Positions 26,793 to 37,500 of a stretch of DNA of 64,000 nt are shown piece by piece. Made by a program: the position numbers and the translations under genes. The DNA is from Zobellia amurskyensis (lineage in GTDB: Bacteria; Bacteroidota; Bacteroidia; Flavobacteriales; Flavobacteriaceae), in contig NZ_RCNR01000017.1 of NCBI RefSeq assembly GCF_009725985.1, forward strand, positions 30,525-94,524. Reading direction: 5' to 3'. Within the stretch, counting starts at the first letter, position 1; every line of letters starts with the position of its first letter. The notes under the pieces are model-generated. The model was not told the DNA's origin, searched no databases, and worked only from the letters and a program-made list of their open reading frames with translations.

Positions 26793-26867
26793 TGGGCAAT
26801 GAGGGATTCGAACCCCCGACCCCCTCGGTGTAAACGAGGTGCTCTGAACCAACTGAGCTAATTGCCC
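26793..26867 (-). tRNA. tRNA-Val (anticodon TAC)
   Basis: 75-nt cloverleaf: acceptor GGGCAAT / ATTGCCC fully paired, D stem GCTC/GAGC, anticodon stem CCTCG/CGAGG with loop TTTACAC giving TAC, T loop TTCGAAT, discriminator A, no encoded CCA. Second valine tRNA in the window, with a different anticodon from the one at 24541. Confidence 0.95.
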
Positions 26868-26925
26868 TAAAAGGTGTGCAAATATAAGACTCTTTTTTAC
26901 TTCTCAAAAGAAAAAAGAAAAAAAT

Positions 26926-28137
26926 TTAAATTACTTCTGAAACAGTGAACGTACTGCCCCCAACAAAGATGAAATCCTCCGGACCAGCATCTGCCAAAGC
27001 AGTATGATAAGCCGCTTCTACAGACGTAAAAATTCCACCATTCAAACCGTATTCTTTCGCCTTGTCTGCCAACTCATTAACCTCTAATCCTCGAGAAATA
27101 TTAGGTGACGAAAAATAGTATTCTGCGTCCTTTGGAAACAACGGAAGTATTGCATTAAGGTCCTTGCCCTTCACAAAACCTATAACAAAAAATAATTTTT
27201 TAAATTTTTGTTGAGACACCTGATTTATGACAATGGACAAGCCTTCCTTGTTATGTGCGGTATCACAAATGACCATTGGAGCAACATTTAATTGCTGCCA
27301 CCTCCCCATTAAACCTGTATTTTGAACAACATTAAGGAGTCCGGAACGGATTTGCGCGTCGGTTACCCGAAAACCATTAAGGAGTCCTACAACAGCCATT
27401 ACCCCTTTTACATTCTTTTTTTGATATGCGCCCAAGAGCGAAGTAGGATATACCTCTTCAATTTTTTGTTCGGCATAAATAAGTTCTGCATTCTTAGAGT
27501 GGGCGACTTGCTGAAAGGTTTCAGCGGTTTCAGACTGAAATTCACTTATCACCACAGGAATACCTTCTTTAATAATACCCGCTTTCTCAAAAGCTATTTT
27601 TGGCAAAGTATCACCTAGCATATCTACATGATCAAAACCAATATTGGTAATAAGGCTTACTTCAGGATGTATAATATTGGTTGAATCCAATCTCCCCCCT
27701 AGACCAACCTCAACCACGGCAATATCAACTTTTTCTTTAGCAAAATAATCGAAGGCCATACCTACGGTCATTTCAAAAAAGGATAAATGATAATTTTTGA
27801 AGAAAGATTGATTGTTCGCTATAAAATCAATTACAAAACTTTCATCCACACATTCGCCATTTATGCGAATACGCTCACGAAAATCCTTGAGATGGGGCGA
27901 AGTATACAAACCGACTTTATAACCGGCCTCCTGAAGAACAGATGCTAACATATGACTGCTAGAGCCCTTTCCGTTGGTTCCGCCAACATGAATACTCTTA
28001 AACTTGTTTTCAGGGTTGTTCAAATGATTTGCAAAGTTGCGAATACCATCTAGTTTGGCATTATAGGCTTGCTTTCCTTTTTGTTGATACATTGGAAGCT
28101 GTGTAAACATCCAATCCAAAGTTTCCTGATAGGTCAC
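26926..28137 (-). CDS. folC: Folylpolyglutamate synthase / dihydrofolate synthase
   Basis: Mur-ligase-like ATP enzyme of 403 aa that adds glutamate to dihydropteroate and then to folates. The P-loop is HVGGTNGKGSSSH (about 51-63), the Omega-loop/magnesium region is in LITNIGFDHVDMLGDTLPKIAFEKAGIIK, and the C-terminal domain has CDTAHNKEG. It is the last gene of the exbB-exbD-tonB-folC run, overlapping tonB by four bases. Functionally it pairs with folA at 4121 in folate supply. Confidence 0.95.
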   Translation of the reverse strand: MTYQETLDWMFTQLPMYQQKGKQAYNAKLDGIRNFANHLNNPENKFKSIHVGGTNGKGSSSHMLASVLQEAGYKVGLYTSPHLKDFRERIRINGECVDESFVIDFIANNQSFFKNYHLSFFEMTVGMAFDYFAKEKVDIAVVEVGLGGRLDSTNIIHPEVSLITNIGFDHVDMLGDTLPKIAFEKAGIIKEGIPVVISEFQSETAETFQQVAHSKNAELIYAEQKIEEVYPTSLLGAYQKKNVKGVMAVVGLLNGFRVTDAQIRSGLLNVVQNTGLMGRWQQLNVAPMVICDTAHNKEGLSIVINQVSQQKFKKLFFVIGFVKGKDLNAILPLFPKDAEYYFSSPNISRGLEVNELADKAKEYGLNGGIFTSVEAAYHTALADAGPEDFIFVGGSTFTVSEVI

Positions 28138-29075
28138 TCTCCCAATTTAAAGTTGACAACCACAAAACCGACTTGCTGACTTGGTGCATTGGAATCTAAA
28201 TTCCATTTATGCTTAAACGCGGTTTTTTTAGCAGGCTCTAACAAGCAAGGACTATTATTAGTAGTTCCCTTAACTCCTGGCGTAGCGCTTACAACATTTC
28301 CATTCCGGTCTACAATGATTTTTACCACTACCCTACCTTCTTCGTTACATTGTTGCTTTACTTGTCCTTTACCTACCAAGGAACGACCATTTAGACCGTA
28401 ACCACCAGTTCCACTACCAGAACCTGGGCTTCCATAATAACTGGTAGCATAAGGATCACCATCTGGTTGTCCTTTATCACCTGCTCTATTATCATCACCC
28501 TCGCTACCTGAAGCATTACCATCTGATTTACTGATACCACCAATAAGTGCATCTAGCTTTTTCTTCTTGGCTTCTTGCTCCTTACGAGCCTTTTCTTCAG
28601 CAGCCTTTTTCTCTTGAGCCTTTTTTGCAGCTTCTGCTTTTGCCTTTTTCTGGGCATCTTCCGCCTTCTTCTTAGCAGCCTTCTCAGCTTCCTCTGCTTT
28701 TTTCTTGGCCTCCTCCGCTTTTTTAATTTTGATGGATTCCTCGTTCTCTTGTGTCAAAACCTTTTCCGCTGGAGCCTCTTTTGCTACAACTTCTTCAGGC
28801 ACATCCTCCGCAACCTCCTCTACCTCTTCAACAACCTCTTCTTGTTGAGATGGCTCAACAGGCGGTGTATCCAAAGGTTCCGAACGAATCTTTTCTTTAG
28901 GTTGTACATTGCCACTACCAAAGTTGGTAGTACCGAAATTAACGGAAATTCCGTTTTCGATAGGTGGGTCCATATAGGTAAGGCCTATATAGAACAATAC
29001 AAGCAACAGTACACTTAGTAGAAATGTAGTAAGTGTAAATGATTTCTTTTTGTGTCTCGTGTCTAGGAATGACAT
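28134..29075 (-). CDS. tonB: TonB energy transducer
   Basis: 313-aa TonB protein linking the proton-motive ExbB/ExbD motor to outer-membrane receptors such as SusC. It has a short cytosolic N-terminus, one membrane helix (about 16-34, TTFLLSVLLLVLFYIGLTY), a proline/glutamate-rich spacer, a long Lys/Ala/Glu coiled-coil helix (about 113-175), a Gly/Ser-rich hinge, and a C-terminal TonB-like domain (EGRVVVKIIVDRNGNVVSATPGVKGTTNNSPCLLEPAKKTAFKHKW). Its stop overlaps folC and its start overlaps exbD by one base, so translation is tightly coupled. Confidence 0.92.
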   Translation of the reverse strand: MSFLDTRHKKKSFTLTTFLLSVLLLVLFYIGLTYMDPPIENGISVNFGTTNFGSGNVQPKEKIRSEPLDTPPVEPSQQEEVVEEVEEVAEDVPEEVVAKEAPAEKVLTQENEESIKIKKAEEAKKKAEEAEKAAKKKAEDAQKKAKAEAAKKAQEKKAAEEKARKEQEAKKKKLDALIGGISKSDGNASGSEGDDNRAGDKGQPDGDPYATSYYGSPGSGSGTGGYGLNGRSLVGKGQVKQQCNEEGRVVVKIIVDRNGNVVSATPGVKGTTNNSPCLLEPAKKTAFKHKWNLDSNAPSQQVGFVVVNFKLGE

Positions 29076-29461
29076 TAATTAGGTCGCACAGCCAAGATTA
29101 CCTTATAACTATTTCTATTGGCTATATCCATAACGTTGACCGCTTCTTTGATGGCAACGCTTTCTTCAGCCCTTAAAATAATAGTGGGTTTATCTTGTCC
29201 TTCTAGTGCCTTTTTTAATTCAATTTCTATGTATTCTCCGTTTATTCTCTCGTTATTGACGTAGTACTGTAAATTCTTATCAATACTTACGGATACGTTT
29301 TGCGTATTCGTAGACTTCCCTTTTGCCTTTGGAAGCAATAAATCCAAAGCATTAGGAGAGTTTGCAGTAAGCATGAAAAATATCAATAACAGAAATACTA
29401 TATCTGTCATTGAAGACATGCTAAAATCCGGACTAACTTTGTTTCTTCCCTTTAATTTCAT
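29075..29461 (-). CDS. exbD: ExbD/TolR family biopolymer transport protein
   Basis: 128-aa inner-membrane subunit of the Ton motor: a basic N-terminus, one helix with the proton-carrying aspartate (MTDIVFLLLIFFML, D20), and a small periplasmic domain (LLLPKAKGKSTNTQ...ILRAEESVAIKEAVNVMDIAN). It sits between exbB (10 bases upstream) and tonB (1-base overlap). Confidence 0.93.
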   Translation of the reverse strand: MKLKGRNKVSPDFSMSSMTDIVFLLLIFFMLTANSPNALDLLLPKAKGKSTNTQNVSVSIDKNLQYYVNNERINGEYIEIELKKALEGQDKPTIILRAEESVAIKEAVNVMDIANRNSYKVILAVRPN

Positions 29462-29471
29462 GTCTCGCGAA

Positions 29472-30164
29472 TTATAAAGGTTCGTTCAACAAGTCTAGAA
29501 AATCTACGGCGTTAGCCTCCATTTTATGTACCACCTTATCGGTCCTGTTCACCAAGTGGTTATACCCAATATAAGCGATAATACCAACAATTAACCCAGC
29601 AACGGTAGTTGTCATTGCAGTATAGATACCAGAAGCCAGCGAGCCCATTTCGGCTTGACCTCCACTTGTTGCCATTTCATGAAATGCCAAAATCATACCT
29701 ATTACCGTTCCTAAAAACCCGATCATTGGTGCAGCACCGGCAACAGTTGCCAAAATACTTACGTTCTTCTCAAGCTTATAAACTTCCAAGGTGCCTGCGT
29801 TCTCAATAGCGGTGTTAATGTCATCCAAAGGTTTCCCTATTCTTGAAACTCCTTTTTCTGTCAATCTCGCTACTGGCGAATCAGTCTGAGCACAAAGCAA
29901 CTTTGCAGCATCTAAATTTCCGTTCGTAACATAATCACGAATCTGGTTCATAAAGTTGCTATCTATCTTTGAAGCAGCCTTAATAGCAAATATGCGCTCA
30001 AAGTAAATATAGAGAGCAACAAACAGCATGATAAAAAGTACTGATATAATAAGTACACTTCCTGTACCGCCATTGAATATCAAATCGATAACAGAAAGTG
30101 TCTTCTCTTCTGACATAACATCCGCAGCTGCAGGATCTTGCGCCATATCTTGAAATAACATCAT
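29472..30164 (-). CDS. exbB: ExbB/TolQ/MotA proton channel protein
   Basis: 230-aa inner-membrane motor protein with three helices (about 34-54, 133-158 and 172-198) and the MotA/TolQ/ExbB signature APMIGFLGTVIGMILAFHEMA plus ASGIYTAMTTTVAGLIVGIIAYIGYN. It forms the proton-driven complex with ExbD that energises TonB. First gene of the operon exbB-exbD-tonB-folC. Confidence 0.93.
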   Translation of the reverse strand: MMLFQDMAQDPAAADVMSEEKTLSVIDLIFNGGTGSVLIISVLFIMLFVALYIYFERIFAIKAASKIDSNFMNQIRDYVTNGNLDAAKLLCAQTDSPVARLTEKGVSRIGKPLDDINTAIENAGTLEVYKLEKNVSILATVAGAAPMIGFLGTVIGMILAFHEMATSGGQAEMGSLASGIYTAMTTTVAGLIVGIIAYIGYNHLVNRTDKVVHKMEANAVDFLDLLNEPL

Positions 30165-30215
30165 AGAATTCTTAGGTATTAGAGTTGCCTCTATAACGGT
30201 ATTTTATCGATAAAA

Positions 30216-31589
30216 TTATCCGTCTAACAGAAAATTTCTAATTAAAACAAAAGCAATGGCCCCACTTATAAATCCTATGAAAGCCAACCATGCTATTTTC
30301 TTAAAGTACCAGAAGAAATCTATTTTCTCCATACCCATAGCAACAACACCTGCCGCAGACCCAATAATCAACATACTACCACCTGTACCGGCAGAATATG
30401 CTATAAAGTGCCAAACAGGATCATCTACTGGAACTGAGAACATACCCATACTGGCCGCAACCAATGGAACGTTGTCAATTACCGCAGAACCTACCCCTAA
30501 AATAAGTACTACCAAATCCGACACCAACTCTCCTGGAGATTCCGTACCCAACATAGGCAAGGTGCTTTCTAGGCTTTCTGCAAAGTGAAAAAGCATACCT
30601 AAAGATTCCAAAGCGGCCACTGCCAATAATATCCCTAAGAAGAAAAGAATACTCGGTAATTCAATTTTAGACAATGAAGCATGTACCGGACTGTGATGCC
30701 CTACAGTATCATGACCTTCGCCCTCCACAGACGAAATACTGAATTTTGAACTACTATAGATTTCCGCAAATGTAGCTACAACGGCCAAAGACAACATCAT
30801 ACCAACATATGGAGGTAAATGTGTAATGGTTTTGAAAAAAGGAACAAAAACAATAGCCCCTAAGCCCAAATACAACATAGTTGAACCGAACTTGGATTTT
30901 GGAGCGTCCGTATCAACTGAATCCGTTTCTATAAGACCTGAAAATGCTTTATATCTGCTAGCAAAGAAAACAGGAACGACCATACACACAATTGAAGGAA
31001 TCAATACATGCTCAATCAATACCGGCGCCGTAACCTTGTCTCCAATCCAAAGCATGGTGGTAGTAACATCTCCTATTGGAGACCAAGCCCCACCAGCATT
31101 TGCCGCAATAATTATAAGACCGGCAAACCAAAGACGGGTTTCCCTTTCTTTTATAACTTTTTGCAGGATAGTTATTAGTACAATAGTAGCCGTAAGGTTA
31201 TCTATAATTGCAGACAGTATAAATGCCAAAATAGCGAACAACCATAGCAGCTTACGCTTACTTTTCGTCTTAATATATCCCTTTATAGTAGCGAAACCGT
31301 CAAAATAATCTATAATTTCAACAATGGTCATCGCCCCCAAAAGGAAGACCAGAATTTCTGCCGTTTTACCTAAATGATGGAGCAGAATTTCATCTATATG
31401 AGTAGGCTCCAACTCTTTAAGTGCGGTATTCACCTCAAAAACATCCATGTGGGCCAACGCTATAATAGCCCAAAGAATAGCCATCATGGCCAAAGCCGGA
31501 ATCAGCTTATCTATTTTAAGGTTATGTTCCATGGTTATCGCCAGATAACCGATGACAAATACAATGATAATAATGGTCTCCATACTCAA
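30216..31589 (-). CDS. nhaD: Na+/H+ antiporter NhaD family
   Basis: 457-aa inner-membrane antiporter of the ion-transporter (IT) superfamily, expelling Na+ in exchange for H+. About 12 helices are visible; family signatures include IIDNLTATIVLITILQ, IIAANAGGAWSPIGDVTTTMLWI and SAVIDNVPLVAASMGMF. A histidine-rich acidic loop (SSVEGEGHDTVGHHSPVHA) lies mid-protein. It is common in marine bacteria. It starts 5 bases after the glutamate dehydrogenase gene, implying one transcript. Confidence 0.92.
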   Translation of the reverse strand: MSMETIIIIVFVIGYLAITMEHNLKIDKLIPALAMMAILWAIIALAHMDVFEVNTALKELEPTHIDEILLHHLGKTAEILVFLLGAMTIVEIIDYFDGFATIKGYIKTKSKRKLLWLFAILAFILSAIIDNLTATIVLITILQKVIKERETRLWFAGLIIIAANAGGAWSPIGDVTTTMLWIGDKVTAPVLIEHVLIPSIVCMVVPVFFASRYKAFSGLIETDSVDTDAPKSKFGSTMLYLGLGAIVFVPFFKTITHLPPYVGMMLSLAVVATFAEIYSSSKFSISSVEGEGHDTVGHHSPVHASLSKIELPSILFFLGILLAVAALESLGMLFHFAESLESTLPMLGTESPGELVSDLVVLILGVGSAVIDNVPLVAASMGMFSVPVDDPVWHFIAYSAGTGGSMLIIGSAAGVVAMGMEKIDFFWYFKKIAWLAFIGFISGAIAFVLIRNFLLDG

Positions 31590-31594
31590 TCTAT

Positions 31595-32827
31595 TTATAT
31601 TAGTTGTTTCAATGCAATTTCAAATGCCGTTTGGCTGATATTCTCTTTCGAGGGGTTTTGTTTATAAGTGTTCAATATAGCTTTTCGGATGGTATCCGAA
31701 GTATCATTAAAAATAAGTTCGTCATCAATACCTACTCTTTTTTCCATAAAGTAAGCAAAAACGCGAGCCATACCGCAGTTTGATATAAAATCAGGAATTA
31801 CACTGACCTTTCCGTCCGTATATTCCATAATCGGCCCAAAAAATATTTCCTTATCCGCAAAAGGCACGTTAGCCCCGCAAGAAATTACTTCCAAGCCCGT
31901 ATCGATCAAACTACTTATCTGATCTCTTGTTACCAAGCGAGATGCCGCACATGGCGCAAATATCTCAGCCTGCAAAGACCAAATTCGCTCATTAATTTCG
32001 TCAAAAGGAATCATTTCATCAGCTCCAGCTATTAAATTATTCCCATTTTTATTAAGGAACAAGGTCTTGATTTCTTCAAATGAAAATCCTTCTTCATTAA
32101 TTACTCCGCCGGCACGATCAATTATTCCCACAATCTTAGCTCCCATTTGTGCCAAGTAATAGGCCGCAGCACTCCCTACGTTTCCAAAACCTTGAATTAT
32201 AGCTTTTTTCCCTACAACGTTCCCGCCATATATATCGTAATAATGCTTTACCGCTTCAGCCACACCATAACCGGTAATCATATCGGCAACGGTATACTTC
32301 CTAGAAACCTCAGGCGAATACTTCTTGTTCTCCAAAGCTTTGATCACACCAAGGCGCAACTGGCCAATTCTATTGATCTTATCTGCTTCGGTAGGCTTAA
32401 AATGACCATTAAAGACTCCTTCCTGCGGATGCCATACACCTGCATCTTCCGTAATTGGTATAACTTCATGGATTTCGTCTACATTAAGATCCCCACCAGT
32501 ACCATAGTAACTTTTCAACAACGGAGATACGGCATGGTACCAACGCTCGAGCACTCCTTTTTTCCTTGGATCATTGGGATTAAAGTTAATTCCTGATTTG
32601 GCGCCGCCTATTGGTGGGCCTGAAACCGTAAATTTAACTTCCATTGTTTTTGCCAGAGAAAGAACTTCATTCATATCCAACCCTTCTCTCATTCTGGTCC
32701 CTCCTCCTGCTGCTCCTCCTCTAAGTGAATTTATGACCGTCCACCCCTCGGCTTCGGTCTCACTATCTTTCCAATTGAAAACAATTTCTGGTGATTTATC
32801 CTCGTAAGCTTGTAATAACTCCTTCAT
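31595..32827 (-). CDS. Glu/Leu/Phe/Val-type amino acid dehydrogenase
   Basis: NAD(P)-dependent oxidative deaminase of 410 aa. The N-terminal substrate domain has GGGTRMREGL, the catalytic-lysine segment SGPPIGGAKSGINF and GTGGDLNVDE at the place of the usual PDVGT loop. The C-terminal Rossmann fold has IIQGFGNVGSAAAYYLAQMGA and IFAPCAASRLVT. The altered active-site loops place it in a divergent subgroup rather than classical GdhA, so the amino acid used is uncertain, although glutamate is likely. Neighbour of nhaD; divergent from the acyl-CoA dehydrogenase. Confidence 0.85.
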   Translation of the reverse strand: MKELLQAYEDKSPEIVFNWKDSETEAEGWTVINSLRGGAAGGGTRMREGLDMNEVLSLAKTMEVKFTVSGPPIGGAKSGINFNPNDPRKKGVLERWYHAVSPLLKSYYGTGGDLNVDEIHEVIPITEDAGVWHPQEGVFNGHFKPTEADKINRIGQLRLGVIKALENKKYSPEVSRKYTVADMITGYGVAEAVKHYYDIYGGNVVGKKAIIQGFGNVGSAAAYYLAQMGAKIVGIIDRAGGVINEEGFSFEEIKTLFLNKNGNNLIAGADEMIPFDEINERIWSLQAEIFAPCAASRLVTRDQISSLIDTGLEVISCGANVPFADKEIFFGPIMEYTDGKVSVIPDFISNCGMARVFAYFMEKRVGIDDELIFNDTSDTIRKAILNTYKQNPSKENISQTAFEIALKQLI

Positions 32828-33063
32828 TATAAACTGATTTAAATTCTATTATGACTTTAACCTCTCACTTCTGAAAACTTTTTTTCTCTTTCGCCATAAC
32901 GGCGTTACTGCTGTGTCATAATCTTACGTTTAAATCAATTCGAAAAACGAATTCAACAAATATAAAAATTTGGCTTGGGATAAAAAGTTTTTAGTGCCTA
33001 ATGAATGATTAATTTTAAAAAAATTAGCAATGAACGACAGGTGCACAATTTAATCCAGAACCT

Positions 33064-33071
33064 TATATTTG
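33064..33071 (+). promoter_or_regulatory. Bacteroidota -7 box for the acyl-CoA dehydrogenase gene
   Basis: TATATTTG matches TAnnTTTG exactly, 29 bases before the ATG at 33101. A GTG at 33041-33043 stands about 20 bases upstream as a weak -33 element. It lies inside the longer open frame, which supports the downstream start codon. Confidence 0.5.
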
Positions 33072-33100
33072 TAGAAGCTCAAAAAAACAAACGAAAAATT

Positions 33101-34243
33101 ATGGATTTCTCATTATCGGAAGAACATTTAATGATTAAGCAGGCTGCACGCGATTTTGCTCAAAACGAATTATTGCCTGGCGTAATCGAAAGAGACGAAG
33201 CTCAAAAATTTCCAGCCGAACAAATCAAAAAGCTTGGCGAACTTGGTTTTCTAGGTATGATGACCGACACTAAATACAATGGCAGCGGCATGGACACCCT
33301 ATCTTATGTCATTGCTATGGAAGAACTATCAAAAGTTGATGCATCTGCATCTGTGGTTGTTTCGGTAAACAATTCATTGGTCTGCTGGGGCCTTGAGACT
33401 TATGCAAACGAAGAGCAAAAGCAAAAATACTTGACCAGATTAGCTTCAGGAGAAGTAATAGGGGCATTCTGTCTTTCCGAACCCGAAGCCGGGAGTGACG
33501 CTACTTCTCAGAAAACAACAGCTATAGACAAAGGAGACCATTACATATTAAATGGTACCAAAAACTGGATTACCAATGGTGGCACCGCAGATATATATTT
33601 GGTAATAGCACAGACCGATAGAGAAAAAGGACACAAAGGCATTAATGCATTAATTGTTGAAAAAGGAATGCCTGGTTTTGAAATAGGACCTAAAGAAAAT
33701 AAATTGGGGATTCGTGGGAGCGATACCCACTCCTTAAACTTTAATGATGTTAAAGTACCTAAGGAAAATAGAATAGGCGAAGATGGTTTTGGTTTTAAAT
33801 TCGCCATGAAAACCTTGTCTGGAGGAAGAATCGGTATTGCCGCCCAAGCTCTGGGCATTGCGGCCGGCGCATACGAACTGGCCCTTAAATATTCAAAAGA
33901 AAGAAAAGCTTTTGGTACGGAAATTTCCAATCATCAAGCCATAGCGTTCAAACTCGCAGACATGCACGTACAAATAGAGGCTGCAAGAAACCTGGTATAT
34001 AAATCTGCATGGGACAAAGATCAAGGTAATAATTACGACCTATCTAGCGCAATAGCAAAACTTTATGCATCGCAAGTAGCCATGGACACCACTATTGAGG
34101 CCGTACAAATACACGGAGGCAACGGTTTTGTTAAGGATTACCATGTAGAAAGGCTTATGAGAGACGCTAAAATAACACAGATTTACGAGGGGACTTCCGA
34201 AATTCAAAAAATCGTAATTTCAAGAAATATTCTAAAAGATTAA
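33101..34243 (+). CDS. Acyl-CoA dehydrogenase (short/medium-chain type)
   Basis: FAD enzyme of 380 aa that introduces the alpha-beta double bond in acyl-CoA. The start MDFSLSEEHLMIKQAARDFA is the canonical beginning; 32 extra in-frame codons upstream look non-coding and contain the promoter box. Signatures: AFCLSEPEAGSD, YILNGTKNWITNGG, GRIGIAAQALGIA, and the catalytic glutamate E363 in IYEGTSEIQ. No other beta-oxidation genes are adjacent. Chain length or branched-chain preference cannot be told from the sequence. Confidence 0.93.
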   Translation: MDFSLSEEHLMIKQAARDFAQNELLPGVIERDEAQKFPAEQIKKLGELGFLGMMTDTKYNGSGMDTLSYVIAMEELSKVDASASVVVSVNNSLVCWGLETYANEEQKQKYLTRLASGEVIGAFCLSEPEAGSDATSQKTTAIDKGDHYILNGTKNWITNGGTADIYLVIAQTDREKGHKGINALIVEKGMPGFEIGPKENKLGIRGSDTHSLNFNDVKVPKENRIGEDGFGFKFAMKTLSGGRIGIAAQALGIAAGAYELALKYSKERKAFGTEISNHQAIAFKLADMHVQIEAARNLVYKSAWDKDQGNNYDLSSAIAKLYASQVAMDTTIEAVQIHGGNGFVKDYHVERLMRDAKITQIYEGTSEIQKIVISRNILKD

Positions 34244-34557
34244 TATTTTACATAGCCCCCACCCCGTTAATTCTATCACATTTACACTAAAAATCTGACC
34301 CAAATACCACAACACCATCAAAAACAGAGGGGGCTAACCTCAAAAGTTAAGAAATATAACAAATACCCCCTCAAAAAACCTTTCACAGGTCTAGTGAATG
34401 TGCTAATTTTACCATTCTGATAAATTTAGCTCACATAAAAACCATATCTGAATATTTTTCAATGTTTTATTCGAAACGTTGAATTTTTATTTGATTAGAC
34501 AAAAATAGCTGCTAATTACTCATCAGAAATGCTATTTTTGGATAAATACCATAATCT
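34244..34557. promoter_or_regulatory. gltBD upstream region with a TATTTTTG box
   Basis: 314 bases without a gene. TATTTTTG at 34533-34540 matches the Bacteroidota -7 consensus and lies 17 bases before the gltB ATG, which would give a very short leader; no TTG element stands at the expected distance. No clear terminator for the upstream gene was found, although a C-rich segment (AGCCCCCACCCCGTT) follows its stop. Confidence 0.35.
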
Positions 34558-37500
34558 ATGACGTTGAAGAAGCAAGGGTTGTACCTACCGGAATTTGAAC
34601 ATGACAACTGTGGCGCAGGTTTTATCTGTAGCCTTAAAGGAAAAAAATCTAATGATATCATCCACAAAGCACTGGAGATATTAGATAAATTAGAGCACCG
34701 TGGTGCTGTAAGCTCAGATGGAAAAACCGGTGATGGTGCAGGTATACTTATAGATATACCTCATGATTTCTTCAAAGCGGTTTGTGATTTTGAACTTCCT
34801 GAGCCAGGTGAATATGCTGTAGGTAACATATTCTTACCACAAAAAGAGAATCAACGGGAGTTCTGTATTTCCACGTTTGAGGAAAACATCAAAAAGCAAG
34901 GCTTAAAATTATTGGGTTGGAGAGATGTTCCTGTAAACCGATCTATTCCTGGTCGTGTTGCTATGGAAACCGAGCCTTTTGTTAAGCAGATTTTTGTTGC
35001 TAAGGAAGATAAGGAGCAGGACTATTTTAACTTCAACTTAAAATTATTCGTTGCAAGAAAAGTTACGGAACATACCGTAATCAATTCAAAACTATCAGAA
35101 AGCAAGTTCTTTTACGTACCTAGCCTTTCTACAAAAATTATCATATTTAAAGGGCTTTTGATGCCAAAAGACATCAGCCTATATTATAAAGACTTAATGG
35201 ATCCTCGTGTGGTGACCCGCTTATCATTGGTTCACCAACGTTTTTCCACAAACACCTTCCCTACTTGGGATTTGGCACAACCTTTCCGGTACATGTGTCA
35301 TAATGGTGAGATAAACACACTTCGCGGTAACGTATCAAGAATGCGCTCACGAGAAGAATTATTAAAAAGTGATTGGTTCGGAGATGAAATAAAAAACATC
35401 TTACCTACCATACTTCCTGGTAAATCAGATTCCGCAACTATGGATATGGTTGTAGAACTTTTGCTAATGACCGGTAGGTCATTGCCAGAAGTTATGATGA
35501 TCCTAATACCGGAAGCATGGGAGAAGAACCCGGATATGTCCGAAGCAAAAAGAGCTTTCTACGAGTACCACTCTTGTATGATGGAGCCTTGGGACGGGCC
35601 TGCTTCTGTTCCTTTTACAGACGGAAACTATATTGGAGCCGTACTTGACCGTAACGGTCTACGTCCATCTAGATATACGGTTACCAAAGATGATTACGTG
35701 ATTATGTCATCTGAAACCGGGGTTGTAGAAATAGTTCCGGAAAATGTTGAATTCCACGGAAGATTAGAGCCAGGAAAAATGTTCTTGGTAAATATGGAGG
35801 AAGGCCGCATCATTAACGATGAGGAAATTAAAGAAGATATTGCAAGTCGTCTTCCTTACAAGGAATGGTTGGATAAGAATTTGGTTCACTTAAAGAACAT
35901 ACCTTATAATGACTGCCCTTTATTTTTAGGTGAAGCTTCACTTGAAAAGCGTAAATCTGTTTTTGGTTATACGCTAGAGGATATCAATACTATTATCCTA
36001 CCAATGGGTAAAACTGCCAAGGAACCAATTGGTTCTATGGGATCGGATACTCCAATTGCAGTACTATCTCAACGTCCGCAGTTGATCTACAATTATTTCC
36101 AACAATTGTTCGCACAGGTTACCAACCCACCATTAGATGGTATTCGTGAAGAATTGATTACTGATATTAGTCTTACTTTAGGTAGTGACCATAATATATT
36201 TGACTTCTCTGAATTGCATTGTCGAAAACTAAAAATTCAGAACCCGGTTATTTCCAAAGAAGATTTGGATAAAATCAAAAATTATGATGCCAGCCCGGAT
36301 TACAAAGTGGTTTCTATTCCTGTTCTTTATGAAATAGAAAGAGGTCACAACGGATTGGAAGACGCATTGGAATCTATACTAGACCAAGCATCCAAAGCTA
36401 TTGATGAGGGTACCAATATTATTATACTTTCAGATAGGAGTGTAAGCCAGACTATGGCACCCATACCTGCATTGTTAGCCTGTTCGTTCGTAAACAGTGG
36501 TCTTCAGCGTTTGGGTAAAAGAAGCAAGCTTAGTATCATTATTGAGTCTGCAGAACCTAGAGAAGTACATCATTTCTGTCTGTTGTTCGGTTTTGGTGCG
36601 AGTGCCATTAACCCATACCTGGTAAATGAAATTATTGGCGAGCAAATAGAAGAGCATGACATAACCGATTTTACGTTTGAGGAAGCCGTTAAAAACTACA
36701 ACAAAGCAGTTGGTAAAGGTATCCTTAAGGTAATGAACAAAATTGGTATCTCTACCTTAAATTCATACCGAGGTTCACAACTTTTTGAATGTATTGGAAT
36801 CAACACTAAGGTGGTTGAAAAATATTTCCCGAACACACCTACCCGTATTCAAGGTATAGGTTTGTACCAAATTGAAAAAGAAGTAGCCAAGCGCCATAAA
36901 AAAGCATTTAACACCAAAGAGGTTGCTGCCAACCTTGATTTAGAGATGGGCGGAGAATACCGTTGGAGACGTGATGGTGAAAAGCATATGTTCAACCCTC
37001 TATCTGTGGCTAAATTACAGAAAGCGGTGCGTGGCAACGAAAATGATACTTACAAGGAGTATGCACAAATGGTAAACGAACAGTCTAAAAATTTGATGAC
37101 TATTCGTGGATTGTTTGAGTTCTCTAACTACGACCCTATTCCATTAGAAGATGTTGAGCCGTGGACGGAAATCGTAAAACGTTTCAAAACCGGAGCCATG
37201 TCATATGGTTCAATTAGTAAAGAAGCTCACGAAAACTTAGCCATTGCCATGAACAGAATTGGCGGCAAGAGTAATTCCGGTGAAGGAGGAGAAGATGCCG
37301 AACGTTTTTACAAAAACGCAACAGGTGACTGGAAAAACAGTGCCATTAAGCAAGTTGCTTCAGGTCGTTTTGGTGTAACATCCGATTATTTGACCAATGC
37401 AAAAGAAATACAGATTAAAATGGCCCAGGGTGCCAAACCGGGAGAAGGTGGCCAGCTACCTGGTCCAAAAGTAAACCCATCTATTGCGAAAACTAGAAAC

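Noticed and set aside
28575..29018. 147-codon leucine/phenylalanine-rich frame opposite tonB
   Set aside because: It is the complement of the Lys/Glu/Ala coiled-coil codons of TonB, not a membrane protein.
33005..33100. N-terminal extension of the acyl-CoA dehydrogenase
   Set aside because: Contains an exact TAnnTTTG box and non-coding-like codons; the family start motif begins at 33101.
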